In this document: piece after piece, positions 1-10,008 of the stretch
Layout of the letters: each line of letters starts with the position of its first letter
Numbering within the stretch: position 1 is the first letter of the stretch
Assembly: GCA_965644295.1 (NCBI GenBank)
Contig: CBFFRP010000455.1
Location: 1 to 64,000, forward strand
Length of the DNA stretch: 64,000 nt
Source of the DNA: Paraphysomonas bandaiensis
Lineage: Eukaryota; Chrysophyceae
Direction: 5' to 3'
Made by a program: the position numbers and the translations under genes
Notes under the pieces: model-generated
Told to the model about the DNA's origin: nothing
The model's database searches: none
What the model saw: the letters and a program-made list of their open reading frames with translations, nothing else

Positions 1-80
1 CACACATGTTCCATACGAAAACATCAACACAAAAAAAAGAAGTGGGACCGCACTGGTCCGCTTTGTCGAAAAACGCCTCT

Positions 81-260
81 ATGTATGTATGTATGTATGT
101 ATGTATGTATGTATGTATGTATGTATGTATGTATGTATGTATGTATGTATGTATGTATGTATGTATGTATGTATGTATGTATGTATGTATGTATGTATGT
201 ATGTATGTATGTATGTATGTATGTATGTATGTATGTATGTATGTATGTATGTATGTATGT
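81..260. repeat. ATGT tetranucleotide microsatellite (about 45 units)
   Basis: A perfect run of the 4-bp unit ATGT. It ends about 95 bp before the start codon of the acyltransferase gene at 355. It is open in several frames only because the unit has no stop codon, so those frames are not genes. Confidence 0.98.
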
Positions 261-354
261 GGTCATATGTTAGTTAGATGTATCATATATATCTATATCA
301 CGATCTCTCTCCAGTTCACCACCTTCTCATCCTCTACAAACTCATTTCCCAAAC

Positions 355-2227
355 ATGCCGAAAACAAAAAAATCTTCCAAACTCTCCTCTAACTCCCCTA
401 ATAAGGACATCCCTTCTACCACACATACCCCCCCTCCCACTGATCATATATACACTGAAACAATGAAACAAGAAGCACTTGATAAATTAATTACAGATAT
501 TCTTATACAATCAAAACAACGTATTGAATCTACTGTTGAAGATATTAAACTTGAATTCAATCAGAAAATGGATTCAATTTCAACTGATCTTCAACTTCTA
601 TGTCGTCGACAGACATCATTATCAATACAGAACAATAAGAAACCATTTGGACGTAAAGAATTTATACCACGTGAAAGTTTATTATCAAAAATGCTTCATT
701 ATGATGATGAGAATTATAAGACAATCTTTAATATTATGGTGTGTTTCATCATCCTATGGGGAGTAGGACTGGCCTTTGAAGATATCAACACATACGGTCT
801 CCCTAATTTTGATTTACTAATATGGGGAGTTGTAAGAGATATTCAACCATTTATGCAGTATTGGCTTATGATGGTTGTATCAAGCTTTACAGTAGTATTA
901 CTTGCTCATTTTTCTGCTGAATGTAAAATGAGATTTATGCGGACGTTTTTTATTGTATGCTATACCGTCCTTCAGATTGGTATGTTTGTATTCAGTGCAT
1001 GGGCAGTCAATTCTCATGCACCACGATTTGCAATGCCGCTAGCTGCGGGTCTGATGTGCGAACAAGCACGCATGAGTATGAAGATGCATAGTTACTTCAG
1101 AGAAAAAATCATGTGGCGGCGTTATAATGGGAAATTTGCCTGTCAACCGAAATCCACTGGCCACTTTCTTATGCTCCCCATCCCAGATCTAGACTACATC
1201 GTCACGGAGGGATTCCGCTTTTTGGAATTCATATTTATCCCGACACTGGTATATAGAGATAACTACCCACGGACATCCCGCATCCGCTGGGACTACGTCG
1301 TAGTGAGATCTTTAGAATTTATAGCGATGGTCTACTTTGCATTCCTTCTGTTTAGGGCGGTGCTTCCTCCCCTGGAGTCTTCCGCCGGCACCTCCGTGTC
1401 TCTAACAGAATATACCCGCTTGTCCTTCAATTGCATGTGAGTTTGTTTATATATAAATAGATTTTCGTATTGTCAGACTTTTATCTAATGTTTGCTATCT
1501 GGCAGGGGACCGTCAATGGCAATTATGTTCATGGCGCACTTCCTGGTATTACATACTGTACAAAATATAGGCGCAGAACTTACTCGATTCGCAGACAGGC
1601 AATTCTACCAGGTAAAAAGTAGTGGCATGTTTTCATATATATCATTTAGTTGTAGAATTGATGCTTCAATCACATATATCTGGCATATGCGCATGTTTTA
1701 AATTTTTGGTACATCTGTGAGATATGGCGTAGGATTGGTGGACAGCGCGCACATTCTCTGTATTTTATCGTAAGTGGAATGGTGTTGTCCATGACTTCAT
1801 TCATTCATACATGTATATGGACATGGTCGAGCTACTTAAGATGAACAAAACTGCTTCTCTGCTTTTGTCTTTCATCTTGTCTGCTGTGATCCACGAGTAC
1901 ATAATTTGTTTCTCAATGGGATTCTTTTTACCTATTCTCGGTGTTTTATTCACTGGGCCAGGGCTAATCTTCATTCTTCTGACTAAAAATAAAACCGGTC
2001 GGCTCTGGAATATCTTTATGTGGATGATGCTGGCCCTAGGAAATGGCCAACTGCTCGTGATGTATGCGAGGGAGTACTACAGTCGGGAGTTATACTCCGG
2101 CAGTGATCTATCTTCTTGTAGTGATTCGTGCTCCCCAGAGGAGCTGCAGTACAGGGGGTATAATGATTTCTGGGTGCCACTGACACTCCGCATGCAATTT
2201 CCTCATATTTTCGGAAAGGTCCCTTGA
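355..2227 (+). CDS. Sterol O-acyltransferase / DGAT1-like MBOAT acyltransferase
   Basis: Membrane enzyme expected to move an acyl chain from acyl-CoA to a sterol or diacylglycerol in the ER, making storage lipid. I read three exons: 355-1436, 1506-1611 and 1733-2227, giving 560 residues. The introns have GTGAGT and GTAAAA donors and the joins restore conserved blocks. Visible motifs are PTLVYRDNYPRTSRIRWDYV, the split motif FYQ|DWW formed across the second intron, and the catalytic-His block LSAVIHEYI. Several hydrophobic segments precede and follow these. The YRDNYPRT block and the wording around DWW resemble animal and fungal SOAT/ACAT more than plant DGAT1, so I favour a sterol acyltransferase, but substrate cannot be fixed from sequence. 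The N-terminal 110 residues are charged and AT-rich. The protein could instead splice from 2218 to about 2401 for a different tail; the stop at 2225-2227 is simpler. Confidence 0.88.
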
Positions 2228-2657
2228 AGTGATTTGTGAAGATGATATTAGCTGTAATGTCGTCAACGGTTCCGTGTTGCATTGGGATATTGTAGTCGGA
2301 GTTGTATTCAATTTTGGTATTGTAGAACAAGGAATGTTGTAGTTATAACTTATATAGCTCAAGTTTCTTACTAATTTCTACCTTTCTTCTATTCTTCGAG
2401 ACTCTACGGGGAGTGCCTGAGCTTCACCGTGTACTGGAAATATTGGGTGAAGGAGTTGCACAAAGCCTCATTGCAGAAGTTTAGAATTTGTAACTTTTAC
2501 CCTTGAATTAATAAGTATATAGATATATAATATATAGAAATTCAATGAGACATACACTTTGTATTTGGTATAACCTTTCAACCACACTCAAAAACCAAAG
2601 ACCTTATCTATCAACATTTGACATTTAGGATGGATACTCTTAAACAACTGAACATTG
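2228..2657. other. Intergenic, 3' flank of the acyltransferase gene
   Basis: No convincing gene. A short open stretch near 2401-2510 could be read as an alternative terminal exon of the acyltransferase, but it shows no recognisable family motif. Confidence 0.5.
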
Positions 2658-2671
2658 ATATTACATGGTGA

Positions 2672-3878
2672 CCCTCAACAAAGTCGGACTCGCACCTTTT
2701 CGAGGTGTTCTGGGGGATAAGTGCCGGAGAGATTCTCTCTGGGAAACTAACGTGAGCCGCAAACATAGTCAGCAGATATTGTTCTGCCCACTCATAGCCA
2801 AATGCTTGTGTGGTACAAGGGACACTAATAAGTGTCACTTGTGTAGACGTCTTTGGGCCCTGACAAATAAACAGGCATCCGGGAATGGGCCCACCTCAAG
2901 GGCATCCGGGACAGGGCCCACCAGAAGGGTAACCGGGGTATTGGGCTGCCTGCTGAAGTTAAGCATCCGGGATGTTCACCTTAAGAACTCAAAACACCTG
3001 AAGTCAGCAGGTGTCAGGTATATCAACATTCTGCTTGCTCCCTGCGTTTGCTTTGAGTGATTGATGCTGAGTATGAGCTCACATTATTCGGTATCTGTGT
3101 GGCCAATGACCGAGGTAATGCGTCAAACTTTCCTCATGGATGCATGGCAATGGCAATGATGTGCTTAGACCTGTCATGTCTTCTCACACGTCTACTGCCT
3201 AGTCTTGGTTTCTCCTGACCCAGGTCATTGAGATTATATCAAGGCTCTGGCACTGTTCTCCAAGCAGTGTCAGGTACATTTGTGGTGCTTTTATGTTATT
3301 CTTGCTTAGTAGGTTTTCATCCGAGCGGGGAAGGTGCACGGTTTCCTACTAGTGTAAGTCACTCGGGAGAAGAGTGCAAGGTGGATGCATGTGCTGGACG
3401 AGTGCACACAATGGAGGGAAGACATTGGAGTCAGCTTGAATTTGTAACAGATTTTGGTAGATGTCTGTTTCATGCGTCAGTGTGCAAAATTGCACCTGTG
3501 AGACAGCTTCGTGACCGTGGGAGGACCCGGCGCTATAGAGCTACTTTATTCTCCCTTCCAGACTACCTGCTGCTGTGAACACCACATTGAAGAGGGCCCT
3601 AAAGATCTGCCGCATATACAGGAGACATATGCCGAAGACACCGACCGCAAGTTGTTTGTGTTAGGACAAGTAGATTGGGCAGGAGCGTATGATCCGGCTT
3701 AAACACGCAACTCGTCGTATGCCCATGTAGCTAACTAAATCGTGTTGTATAGTTGAGCACTTGTCGGTGCATGCAATAGTAACTAGATGAGAGTCATGTT
3801 ATGCATAGTGTCGCGCGAGTTGTTAGGTTGGTCGCGGCAACGCACAAGCTTGCGCTTCTTAATAATCAGATTTTCAAC
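2672..3878 (+). mobile_element. Dispersed element A, copy 1, flanked by a 14-bp direct repeat
   Basis: The first ~320 bp closely match 50575-50893, and the last ~40 bp resemble the end of that copy (both close with AATAAT...TTTCAA). The 14-bp sequence ATATTACATGGTGA occurs immediately before (2658-2671) and immediately after (3879-3892), as expected for a target-site duplication. There is no terminal inverted repeat. The interior has no long protein-like reading frame. The long variable-length target duplication and lack of inverted ends suggest a retroposed element, but the class is not established. Confidence 0.7.
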
Positions 3879-3892
3879 ATATTACATGGTGA

Positions 3893-4383
3893 TTAATTAG
3901 TAAAATTATAACCAAGCACTCTCATCATTCATTGATATTCACTGTTAGAGCTGGACATTACACTGAAGTTAACTTAGCCATGCTTTGTTGTTTGTTGCAC
4001 ACAATGTCCTTTCAAGAATCAATCTTTCAAGAAACTACTGTACATGGCGAAAGTATTTTCTCTATTCTTGCATGGATTCCAGTCAACATCAGATACACTG
4101 CACAAAAACCTCATGTCTAGCCTGATGTCGCCTATGATACGTCGATACCGTACGTACTACAGTACTACATATATATTGTAATTATATGAGGACACATAAG
4201 CCCGCCATGTGAATCAAACTATTAATATTCATTACTACTGGTGTTAGTATATCACGGTACTTCAGCAAAGCCACAAAAACAACAAGTCCATGTACGAAAC
4301 AACAGTAGAAATTGTTTCGATACAGACTACAGGAGCCACTGCACTATCTACTACGACCATATCTGTCGTAGTCACATAAGAGC
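3893..4383. other. Intergenic, nothing recognised
   Basis: AT-rich sequence between element A and the 3' end of the G-beta gene. No coding, RNA or repeat signal that I can support. Confidence 0.5.
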
Positions 4384-5499
4384 CTAACATAAAAGAGTAA
4401 TACATATATTTACCTTTATAGTTCTATCGGCAGAGGCAGTACAGAGGGCGGCTCCCGATGCGCTCAAGCCCACTGAAGTAACATCGCCAGTGTGCTCCGT
4501 CAGCACGAAGGAAGGAGAAGAAGTTGGGGAGGTCGTGTCCCAGGCCTTGCAGGATCCGTCGCTATATCCGACAAACATCAGTCGACCAGACCTAGAGAAA
4601 CATACTATATATCTTTTAAATCCAAATTTCCAGAAAAAATCTGCATGAAACTTACCCGATGACGCCGGCACCTGGCTGTCATCCGACTCAAAAGACGCAA
4701 CCTCGCCATAACTTCTCGTGTCAAACACTTTACATGTAGAGTCCGTAGAAGCAGTACCCACCGCTACACCGTCTGGGAAGTAGGCGACACTATTCACATC
4801 GGACTCATGTCCATGGAACGTATGGGTGCAGGATCCGCTATTGACATCCCAGAGCTTGACGGTGCAGTCTGCGGAGGCGGTAGCAAAGGATTGTTGTGAG
4901 GGATGCGTCGCCACATCAAGGCAATCTGCAGCGTGTTCAGTAAATGAGTGTTTAGCATGCACCCGTGTGATGTCCCATACAGTTGCACTGGAATCTCCAG
5001 AGGCTGTCACAATATTGTTAACTCCCAAAAACTTACAAGATGATAGGTAGCCGTCGTGACCCTTGAGTTCAGCAGAGGGATGTGTCATACCAACTTGTCC
5101 AACAATAAATACAGAACAGACCCTATCTGCACCACCTGTAGCAACAAGACGATTTGCACTACACTCATATGCACATGTCATCAACCACTGGGTCTTATGT
5201 TTAATGGTCTGTATACGACTCTTATTTATACCATTCCATACTATCAACTGACCATCTTTACCAGCACTAACAAAAATACCTTCCTGGCTTGACCATTCAA
5301 TTGAAGTAACATTATCAGAGTGTCCCATAAGAGTTCTTGAGCATATAAGCTGTTTAATAGTATGTAACTTCTCTCTTGATTTTACTGCGCTTTGTTTAAG
5401 TGAACCATTCCGTTTAATATGTTTAATATTTTCCATTTCATTTGTTAATGTTAATAGTTTTTCTTTTGCATGTTGTATTTGTGTTTGTATGTCTGTCAT
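4384..5499 (-). CDS. Heterotrimeric G-protein beta subunit (WD40 propeller)
   Basis: Signalling partner of G alpha and G gamma at the plasma membrane. The N-terminus (about residues 1-55) is a helical coiled-coil region, as in canonical G beta, followed by WD repeats starting at TLMGHSDNVTSIEW. Diagnostic stretches are SAGKDGQLIVWN, the block QWLMTCAYECSANRLVATGG, ELKGHDGYLSSCKFL, VKLWDVNSGSCTHTFHGHES and FSRSGRLMFVGYSDG. A 51-nt intron (4655-4605, donor GTAAGT) must be removed to join PASS with VCFSRSGR; left in, it adds 17 foreign residues. With that splice the protein is about 354 residues, close to the usual 340. The C-terminus is unresolved: the last repeat reads TASADRTIK and then either runs on to a stop at 4384 or splices to a downstream short exon. 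It diverges from the glycosidase gene across a 460-bp ACAT array. Confidence 0.92.
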   Translation of the reverse strand: MTDIQTQIQHAKEKLLTLTNEMENIKHIKRNGSLKQSAVKSREKLHTIKQLICSRTLMGHSDNVTSIEWSSQEGIFVSAGKDGQLIVWNGINKSRIQTIKHKTQWLMTCAYECSANRLVATGGADRVCSVFIVGQVGMTHPSAELKGHDGYLSSCKFLGVNNIVTASGDSSATVWDITRVHAKHSFTEHAADCLDVATHPSQQSFATASADCTVKLWDVNSGSCTHTFHGHESDVNSVAYFPDGVAVGTASTDSTCKVFDTRSYGEVASFESDDSQVPASSGKFHADFFWKFGFKRYIVCFSRSGRLMFVGYSDGSCKAWDTTSPTSSPSFVLTEHTGDVTSVGLSASGAALCTASADRTIKVNICITLLC

Positions 5500-5750
5500 T
5501 GTTGTGTGGGTGTATGTATATATATATGAGGGGGGATATATATATATATGTGTGTATATGTGTGTGTAGTAGTACAGTGTATATGAATCCTACACTAATA
5601 GATACTCAATGAGAGAGTGAAGAGATGAGGATGAAGAGATGGGATGGGAATGTAGATTTGTTTGTCTCGAGTAAAAGGAGCTCGAGTGACGTGGTAGAGA
5701 TAGAGCACAATTGTGCAACTTACTCATCAACTCCGTATCCATAATACCAC
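5500..5750. promoter_or_regulatory. Divergent intergenic region, G-beta side
   Basis: Spacer between two divergently transcribed genes. It carries TA- and TG-rich runs (5516-5580) and borders the long ACAT array. It must hold the 5' flank of the minus-strand G-beta gene. No specific factor site is identified. Confidence 0.45.
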
Positions 5751-6181
5751 ACATACATACATACATACATACATACATACATACATACATACATACATAC
5801 ATACATACATACATACATACATACATACATACATACATACATACATACATACATACATACATACATACATACATACATACATACATACATACATACATAC
5901 ATACATACATACATACATACATACATACATACATACATACATACATACATACATACATACATACATACATACATACATACATACATACATACATACATAC
6001 ATACATACATACATACATACATACATACATACATACATACATACATACATACATACATACATACATACATACATACATACATACATACATACATACATAC
6101 ATACATACATACATACATACATACATACATACATACATACATACATACATACATACATACATACATACATACATACATACA

Positions 6182-6210
<29 letters not shown>
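5751..6210. repeat. ACAT tetranucleotide microsatellite (about 115 units)
   Basis: An uninterrupted 460-bp array of ACAT (ATGT on the other strand). It occupies most of the divergent promoter region and ends 56 bp before the ATG at 6267. Confidence 0.98.
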
Positions 6211-6212
<2 letters not shown>

Positions 6213-6266
6213 GACTATCTATAGGTATTAACATCTACATGTAGTTTATCTCTGTAATATCATCCC

Positions 6267-7898
6267 ATGAACTCCCATTTTAATTACCGTCTAATCCCTC
6301 TCCTCCTCTCCCTTCTCCCTCTCTCCCACTCCCTCATCTTCACCCTCAACACCTCTCTACCTATCCACACACAGAGCTCAGAGCATCCGTATATATGTAC
6401 TACACTCGACTGGTGGCCTATTAATAAATGCGATAGTGAAGATGGACAATCGAACTGTGCATGGATAGAAGCATCTGCATTAACAGCTCCTATTACTGAA
6501 CAACGTTTACAGAATGCTCTATGGGCATTAGGGGATATCACGTTACGTATAGGGGGTACACTTGCCGACACTGTTACGTATGATATTAAAGGGGACATAG
6601 AGAAACGTTGTCCCGAATTTTCTCCTGAACCACCAGAGAAATCGAAATTGTTTACCGGAGGATGTTTAACAGCTTCGAGATGGAGAGATCTTCAAGACTT
6701 CTGTTCAATTGATAGTGGCTGTGAGATGATATTTGACTTGAATGGTATGGTCGGTAGAGTTTGTGAAAATGTAGAACCTGGAAGGGCACCTTGCTTCTAT
6801 CCTGAAGCAACGTGCACCTCTGATTGGGATTCGTCCAATGCGGAGACCCTCATTCGATTTACAGCCGAAGCAGGATATCCTATTAGTGCGTACGAGCTAG
6901 GCAACGAATTGACTTGTCTGTCACCTACTCAGTACGCACAGTCCATCTGGGAATTGCACGACATATTGCAACGGGTTTACTCGAGCGTTAATCAGAGCAC
7001 CCGGGTTCCCGATATTGTAGCCACAGATGCCGTGAATGGAGACACTGCCTTCCTGCAAGAATTCCTGCCTCTTGTGAGTGATGTGCTCTATGCGTATAGC
7101 TGGCACGATTACCCACTTGGCCCTGGGGTATACTGCTCCGGTTCAGACGGGAAGAATAACACCTCTGTAGATGAGATCATCATGGATCCGCAGGGCCTTG
7201 ATGGTTTCACCAGTGATGCTGCATCGATATCGGAAGTTTTGTTGAATGGTGGTGGTGACGTACGGGCGTACATGGGAGAAACGGGTGGTGCATATGATAG
7301 TGGATGCAATGGGTCAACTAATGCCTTTATGTCCGGATTTTGGTATTTGAATTCGTTGGGATCTTTTGCAGTTAATGGGCATGATATGTTCTGCAGGCAG
7401 ACACTCACGGGAGGTAATTATGAGCTAGTTAACAAATTAACCCAAATTCCCAATCCAGACTTCTACTCGGCACTGTTGTTCTCTCGCTTAATGGGCCGAG
7501 GAGTTCTTGCTGCAAAAACTAGTGGAGTGGGACATGAGAATGTGAGGATATACGCCCACTGTGCGAAGCAGCCTGAGTCGGGAGTGGCAGTGCTGTACCT
7601 GAACTTCGGCAATCATCCAGTCTCTGTAGAGGGTGTCAGAGTGCTTGGACTAGATGCACTGTATTCCGGAGAGCGACTGGAATATATACTCACAGGGGTG
7701 CAGTCGGCACGATCAGCAGATCCTTTACACAGTGATGTTGTAGCTCTCAATGGTAATATTCTGAGGCCACAGGAACCGTCTGGCAAAATGCCGCCATTGT
7801 TGCCTAGGTCGAATAATGCTGACGAACCATTGATTCTTCCTGCATTCTCCTATGGCTTTGTAGTCTATCCCAATATGCCAGCAGAGGGCTGCGAATGA
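6267..7898 (+). CDS. Heparanase-like glycoside hydrolase (family GH79)
   Basis: Secreted or lysosomal-type glycosidase, 543 residues, in one exon. The first ~22 residues form a hydrophobic signal peptide. The fold then follows heparanase order: LRIGGTLADTVTYD, the acid/base block AYELGNEL with Glu after Asn, the nucleophile block AYMGETGGAYDSG, then FMSGFWYLNSLGSFAVNG, RQTLTGGNYELV and PDFYSALLFSRLMG. Both catalytic Glu residues expected in GH79 are present. The C-terminal ~120 residues resemble the beta-sandwich that follows the barrel. Members act on uronic-acid-containing glycans; the substrate here is unknown but could be an algal sulfated or glucuronic polysaccharide. The ATG follows the ACAT array by 56 bp. 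Confidence 0.9.
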   Translation: MNSHFNYRLIPLLLSLLPLSHSLIFTLNTSLPIHTQSSEHPYICTTLDWWPINKCDSEDGQSNCAWIEASALTAPITEQRLQNALWALGDITLRIGGTLADTVTYDIKGDIEKRCPEFSPEPPEKSKLFTGGCLTASRWRDLQDFCSIDSGCEMIFDLNGMVGRVCENVEPGRAPCFYPEATCTSDWDSSNAETLIRFTAEAGYPISAYELGNELTCLSPTQYAQSIWELHDILQRVYSSVNQSTRVPDIVATDAVNGDTAFLQEFLPLVSDVLYAYSWHDYPLGPGVYCSGSDGKNNTSVDEIIMDPQGLDGFTSDAASISEVLLNGGGDVRAYMGETGGAYDSGCNGSTNAFMSGFWYLNSLGSFAVNGHDMFCRQTLTGGNYELVNKLTQIPNPDFYSALLFSRLMGRGVLAAKTSGVGHENVRIYAHCAKQPESGVAVLYLNFGNHPVSVEGVRVLGLDALYSGERLEYILTGVQSARSADPLHSDVVALNGNILRPQEPSGKMPPLLPRSNNADEPLILPAFSYGFVVYPNMPAEGCE

Positions 7899-8265
7899 TT
7901 ACGTTAACTTATGCATATTATATTTTACGTATTGGGCACCAAGTCATTGTTAATAGTAGGGTTGTTATCTGACTATTTCTGATGCTGGATCTTAGAAACA
8001 CTAAAAGCGGCTGTAATGAAATCATATTTGCCTAATATACTGAATGTCCAACAGTACGTGACTTGAATTCAAAAACCAAAAAGCGATAATCATGAGATTG
8101 TAATAAATTGCATGGAATATATGTAATAATTGCAATTTACTATATTTAGTATAAGGATATATTAGAATTAGAACTAGGAAAAGGTTGGCCTCTCATTATA
8201 AATTTCTTTACATTTTAGAAGGCTTTCTTTGTACGGTCGATTACGTTTCCTTCCTCCTGGCATTG
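7899..8265. other. Intergenic, nothing recognised
   Basis: AT-rich 3' flank of the glycosidase gene with no coding or repeat signal that I can support. Confidence 0.5.
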
Positions 8266-9106
8266 AGCCAGGGCCTGGTAACCGTTAATGGCCCATTAAT
8301 GGTAGTCCAGTTCCCGGCAATTATAATGGCCGTGGTAAATGGCCATTTAATGGCCATTAATACCTACTAACTTAAAGTATATAATACCGCGTGGTGCTCT
8401 CTTAATTACTAATATTAAATTAATAGTAGACAACGAATTGAAACTACTTCTTGCTCTCTACTGACACATCAGGATCTTCTTGCAGAGCTTCATGGAGGGT
8501 ATAAGCATCCCACAACATGTAATTGGCTCGTATACAAGTATACAATCATGTTTCTACGATAATAATATTGATAATCAACTTTGCACGACCTAAGAGCCTC
8601 TCAACAACATTAGATTGTGCTTCAATATGAAGCAAGCAGGGGTAGTTGGACTCATAGGTACCAAGTCGAGCTCTCTTGTGGTTACCTAGGCGCTCTACAG
8701 AACACGCTGTGCAAAATCAGTTCCTTCACTCTCGTTCTCGTTATTTCTGTCTGTGTTATGTTTCTATGTGAAATATGCATATTTTCAATGTTATTTTAGA
8801 GTTTTTGTGTATATGGGTCCGTTGCTACATGGATATCGCTCAGGACATTATTCTCTAACTGTGGAATGCATTAAGAACATAGTGAACAAGGTTACCACAG
8901 AGTGCCAGTAGAGTTGCATGAACATTGTTGTCTAATATTGTTTAGAGTTTCTTCGGAGTGTAGAGGAGATACTATATTCTACATTATCTTAAAAACACTC
9001 ACTTCTATATATAGCAGTACAGGTCATTAATGGTAGTCCGGTTACCGGCAATTATAATGACATAACCATTAATGCCATTACCATTAACGGTTACTAGGCC
9101 CTGCCT
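8266..9106. repeat. Dispersed repeat E with inverted ends and ATTAATGG motifs
   Basis: The first 26 bp (8266-8291, containing GGTAACCGTTAATGG) recur as an imperfect inverted copy at 9081-9106. Just inside, a ~37-bp motif with GGCAATTATAATG occurs in direct orientation at both ends (8293-8329 and 9024-9061). Sequence at 8355-8460 is related to 13205-13310, and similar ATGGCCATT palindromic motifs occur near 24290-24345. This looks like a small non-coding transposon family; no transposase is visible. Confidence 0.55.
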
Positions 9107-10008
9107 TGAGCTATAAGCACATCGTATATATGGAATGCTCATTACCCTTCTAGTTTTAAGATATCTATAAGTAGTTAATGATTGAACTTTACTACGAACT
9201 GGACGTGCACGGCATGTATGTGCTGTACATCATGGTATTATCAGGGTTTGTCGAAATCATGGATATTTAGAGTTTGGTCTGAGGATTGTGTCTTTGATAG
9301 TTTGGTAGGATGCGCTTTGCACAAACTGAACTAGCTCTGCATCTATATTGTGAAGAGCATTATCCTAAGTTGTTGAATAGCACTCTGAACATGCAAGCAA
9401 ATTGTGAGGAAAAGCAAGCAAAGAATTTTGGAGTTGGCAGGAGATCTGGGCAGGAGCCATTTTGACGATGATGTCAACAAAGTAATCCCAAATGCAGTGA
9501 CACATGCTAAATTAGAGCGCTTGTCAGCGGAGTTAAGAGAATGCAAAAACGTTTCTATGACCAATCCAACTAAGTACGGCTTATTTACTCCACTACTACT
9601 TGTATGGAAAGGCTTTTCATATCTGTGATACGATGGGGGTTTCAGGTGGGAGTAAGCGGTCGTATAGCTAAGTTTCTTGTGATATCGTTTACAGTAGAGC
9701 AAAATCAACATGCGAAATCTACGCAAATCCATGGCACCTCATCGATTGGAGGCCCTTATCCCTTATCTCTAATAGACTTCTGTGGAGTGCAAGTGCGGTT
9801 GAAGATGCTATACATGTTATGAAATTGTAATATAATTGCTCAAAAACATTCGCAATTTCATTGCAATTAATTGTTACACAGCCCTGTTTTACACAGGGTC
9901 CAAACGACGAAACATAGTAGCAAGTCCATTATTCCCATGAACAAAGGGGACTCAGTGAACAAATCTAAATGACTAATTTCCACACATCTCCACACATAGC
10001 ATGCGTAC
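9107..10008. other. Gene-poor spacer with possible coding relic
   Basis: Short open stretches around 9330-9630 read like protein in places (for example ALHLYCEEHYPKLLN), but they are broken by stops and match no family I recognise. They could be transposon debris. The remainder is AT-rich. Confidence 0.35.

Noticed and set aside
2401-2510. A possible terminal exon of the acyltransferase gene
   Set aside because: The upstream exon already ends in a plausible C-terminus at 2227, and neither reading of this stretch resembles the family.
3228-3578. A 116-codon frame within element A copy 1
   Set aside because: Composition is not protein-like, it matches nothing I recognise, and it is not shared by the other copies.
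9343-9822. Overlapping short frames on both strands as a possible gene
   Set aside because: They are broken by stops, have no start context and no recognisable domain; noted only as possible debris.
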